A DNA stretch of 6,480 bases from an uncultured Lachnospiraceae bacterium (GTDB lineage: Bacteria; Bacillota_A; Clostridia; Lachnospirales; Lachnospiraceae): positions 1 through 6,480 of the forward strand of contig CAJUGZ010000247.1 in NCBI GenBank assembly GCA_910585855.1, in the 5' to 3' direction. Numbering within the stretch: position 1 is the stretch's first letter; each line of letters begins with the position of its first letter. The notes under the pieces are model-generated. The model was not told the origin of the DNA and ran no database searches. It saw only the letters and a list, made by a program, of their open reading frames with translations. The translations under genes were made by a program, and so were the position numbers. Positions 6,222-6,480 of the stretch are shown one piece after another.

Positions 6222-6301
6222 CAGATTCGAAAACGGTGGGCAGCCTGCTGTTCCGGTTTCTAAAAAGTCACTGCAGGCTGCCCACCGTTTTCGAATCTGG
6301 C
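6220..6301. repeat. Perfect 29-bp inverted repeat (long hairpin)
   Basis: 6220-6248 is the exact reverse complement of 6273-6301 (29 of 29), with a 24-nt loop (6249-6272). The stem is more G+C-rich than its surroundings. Neither side has a T run, so it is not a canonical terminator, though it could stop transcription or protect the 3' end of the rluF-ligA-NYN mRNA. Perfect complementarity in non-coding DNA suggests either a recent insertion of a palindromic repeat or strong selection on the fold. Confidence 0.85.
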
Positions 6302-6416
6302 TGTTTCTTGACCCCGAAACAAAAAAATCGTATTCAAACTTTGCTGAAAACTTGTTCCCTACAGAAGGATCAAAGTAAATTTCTTTCATTTATGGTGGTA
6401 TCTGTAATGTCAATAT
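6302..6416. other. Intergenic stretch with no recognised feature
   Basis: AT-rich, with an A7 tract at 6319-6325. A 65-codon minus-strand frame starts at 6389 but has no SD and runs straight through the 29-bp palindrome, so I do not call it. A TTGACA on the minus strand (6408-6413) has no -10 at proper spacing. Nothing else supported. Confidence 0.5.
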
Positions 6417-6427
6417 GGGGGGGTAGT

Positions 6428-6450
6428 TGTTACAGTTCAGCCACCCCCCC
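6428..6450 (-). repeat. Dispersed intergenic repeat, copy 3 (inverted, with C7/G7 tract)
   Basis: Reverse complement of the 16-nt core at 6428-6443, followed by seven C, so on the minus strand it is G7 plus core, matching copy 1 best. GGGGGGGT (6417-6424) and ACCCCCCC (6443-6450) form an 8-bp hairpin across the core. TTACAGT (6430-6436) can instead pair with ACTGTAA (6453-6459). The flank GGTAGTTG also resembles 1121-1129, suggesting the left end of another element continuing past the window. Confidence 0.75.
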
Positions 6451-6480
6451 TTACTGTAAAGAAAAAGTTCTGGATAAAAT

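Noticed and set aside
2662..6252. 12-nt match CAGCCTGCTGTT shared by rluF and the 6241 region; also GCTATTTTGTAG shared by window start and ligA
   Set aside because: A few 12-mer coincidences are expected in a window of this length.
6286..6301. TTCGAATC resembling a tRNA T-loop
   Set aside because: It is one arm of the perfect palindrome, and no cloverleaf can be built around it.
6192..6389. 65-codon minus-strand open frame
   Set aside because: No SD before its ATG, no promoter at usable spacing, and its C-terminal two thirds are the 29-bp palindrome and tandem repeat translated; it is a by-product of the repeat.

Overview
The window looks like chromosomal DNA of an anaerobic low-G+C Firmicute, most likely a Lachnospiraceae-type clostridium. 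Reasons: the coding strands are A/G-rich, Shine-Dalgarno (SD) sites are strong AGGAGG types, DNA ligase is the NAD+-dependent bacterial form, and the first gene belongs to DUF5688, a family I know mainly from Lachnospiraceae. I cannot place it at genus level from sequence alone. All genes found are on the + strand.

Layout: (1) 1-218 holds the end of a dispersed repeat (36-56), an extended -10 promoter and a long leader; (2) 219-1115 is a DUF5688 gene; (3) 1116-1420 is non-coding and almost filled by three consecutive long inverted repeats, ending in a second copy of the dispersed repeat; (4) 1449-1607 is a tRNA-Arg(CCG) gene with its own promoter and a T8 tract; (5) 1650-2429 encodes an unrecognised membrane-anchored, probably extracytoplasmic protein, closed by a clear intrinsic terminator at 2455-2495; (6) 2529-6195 is a tight three-gene operon: rluF (pseudouridine synthase), ligA (NAD+-dependent DNA ligase) and a NYN-domain protein with a C-terminal OST-HTH/LOTUS-like region; (7) 6196-6480 is non-coding, with a 10-bp tandem duplication, a perfect 29-bp inverted repeat and a third, inverted copy of the dispersed repeat.

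Functionally this is mostly housekeeping: translation (tRNA-Arg, RluF), DNA replication/repair (LigA) and a probable RNA-acting NYN protein that shares LigA's transcript. I see no phage, defence island, transposase or CRISPR array. The least ordinary material is between the genes. The 16-nt core TGGCTGAACTGTAACA occurs three times, each time at the edge of a transcription-unit block: + orientation before the DUF5688 promoter, + orientation before the tRNA promoter, and - orientation after the operon. In two copies it is attached to a G-tract. The 1121-1421 block reads like a roughly 300-bp non-autonomous element or structured RNA built from three stems, whose left edge resembles the third copy and whose right edge is the second copy. 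That reading is inference from internal comparison only.
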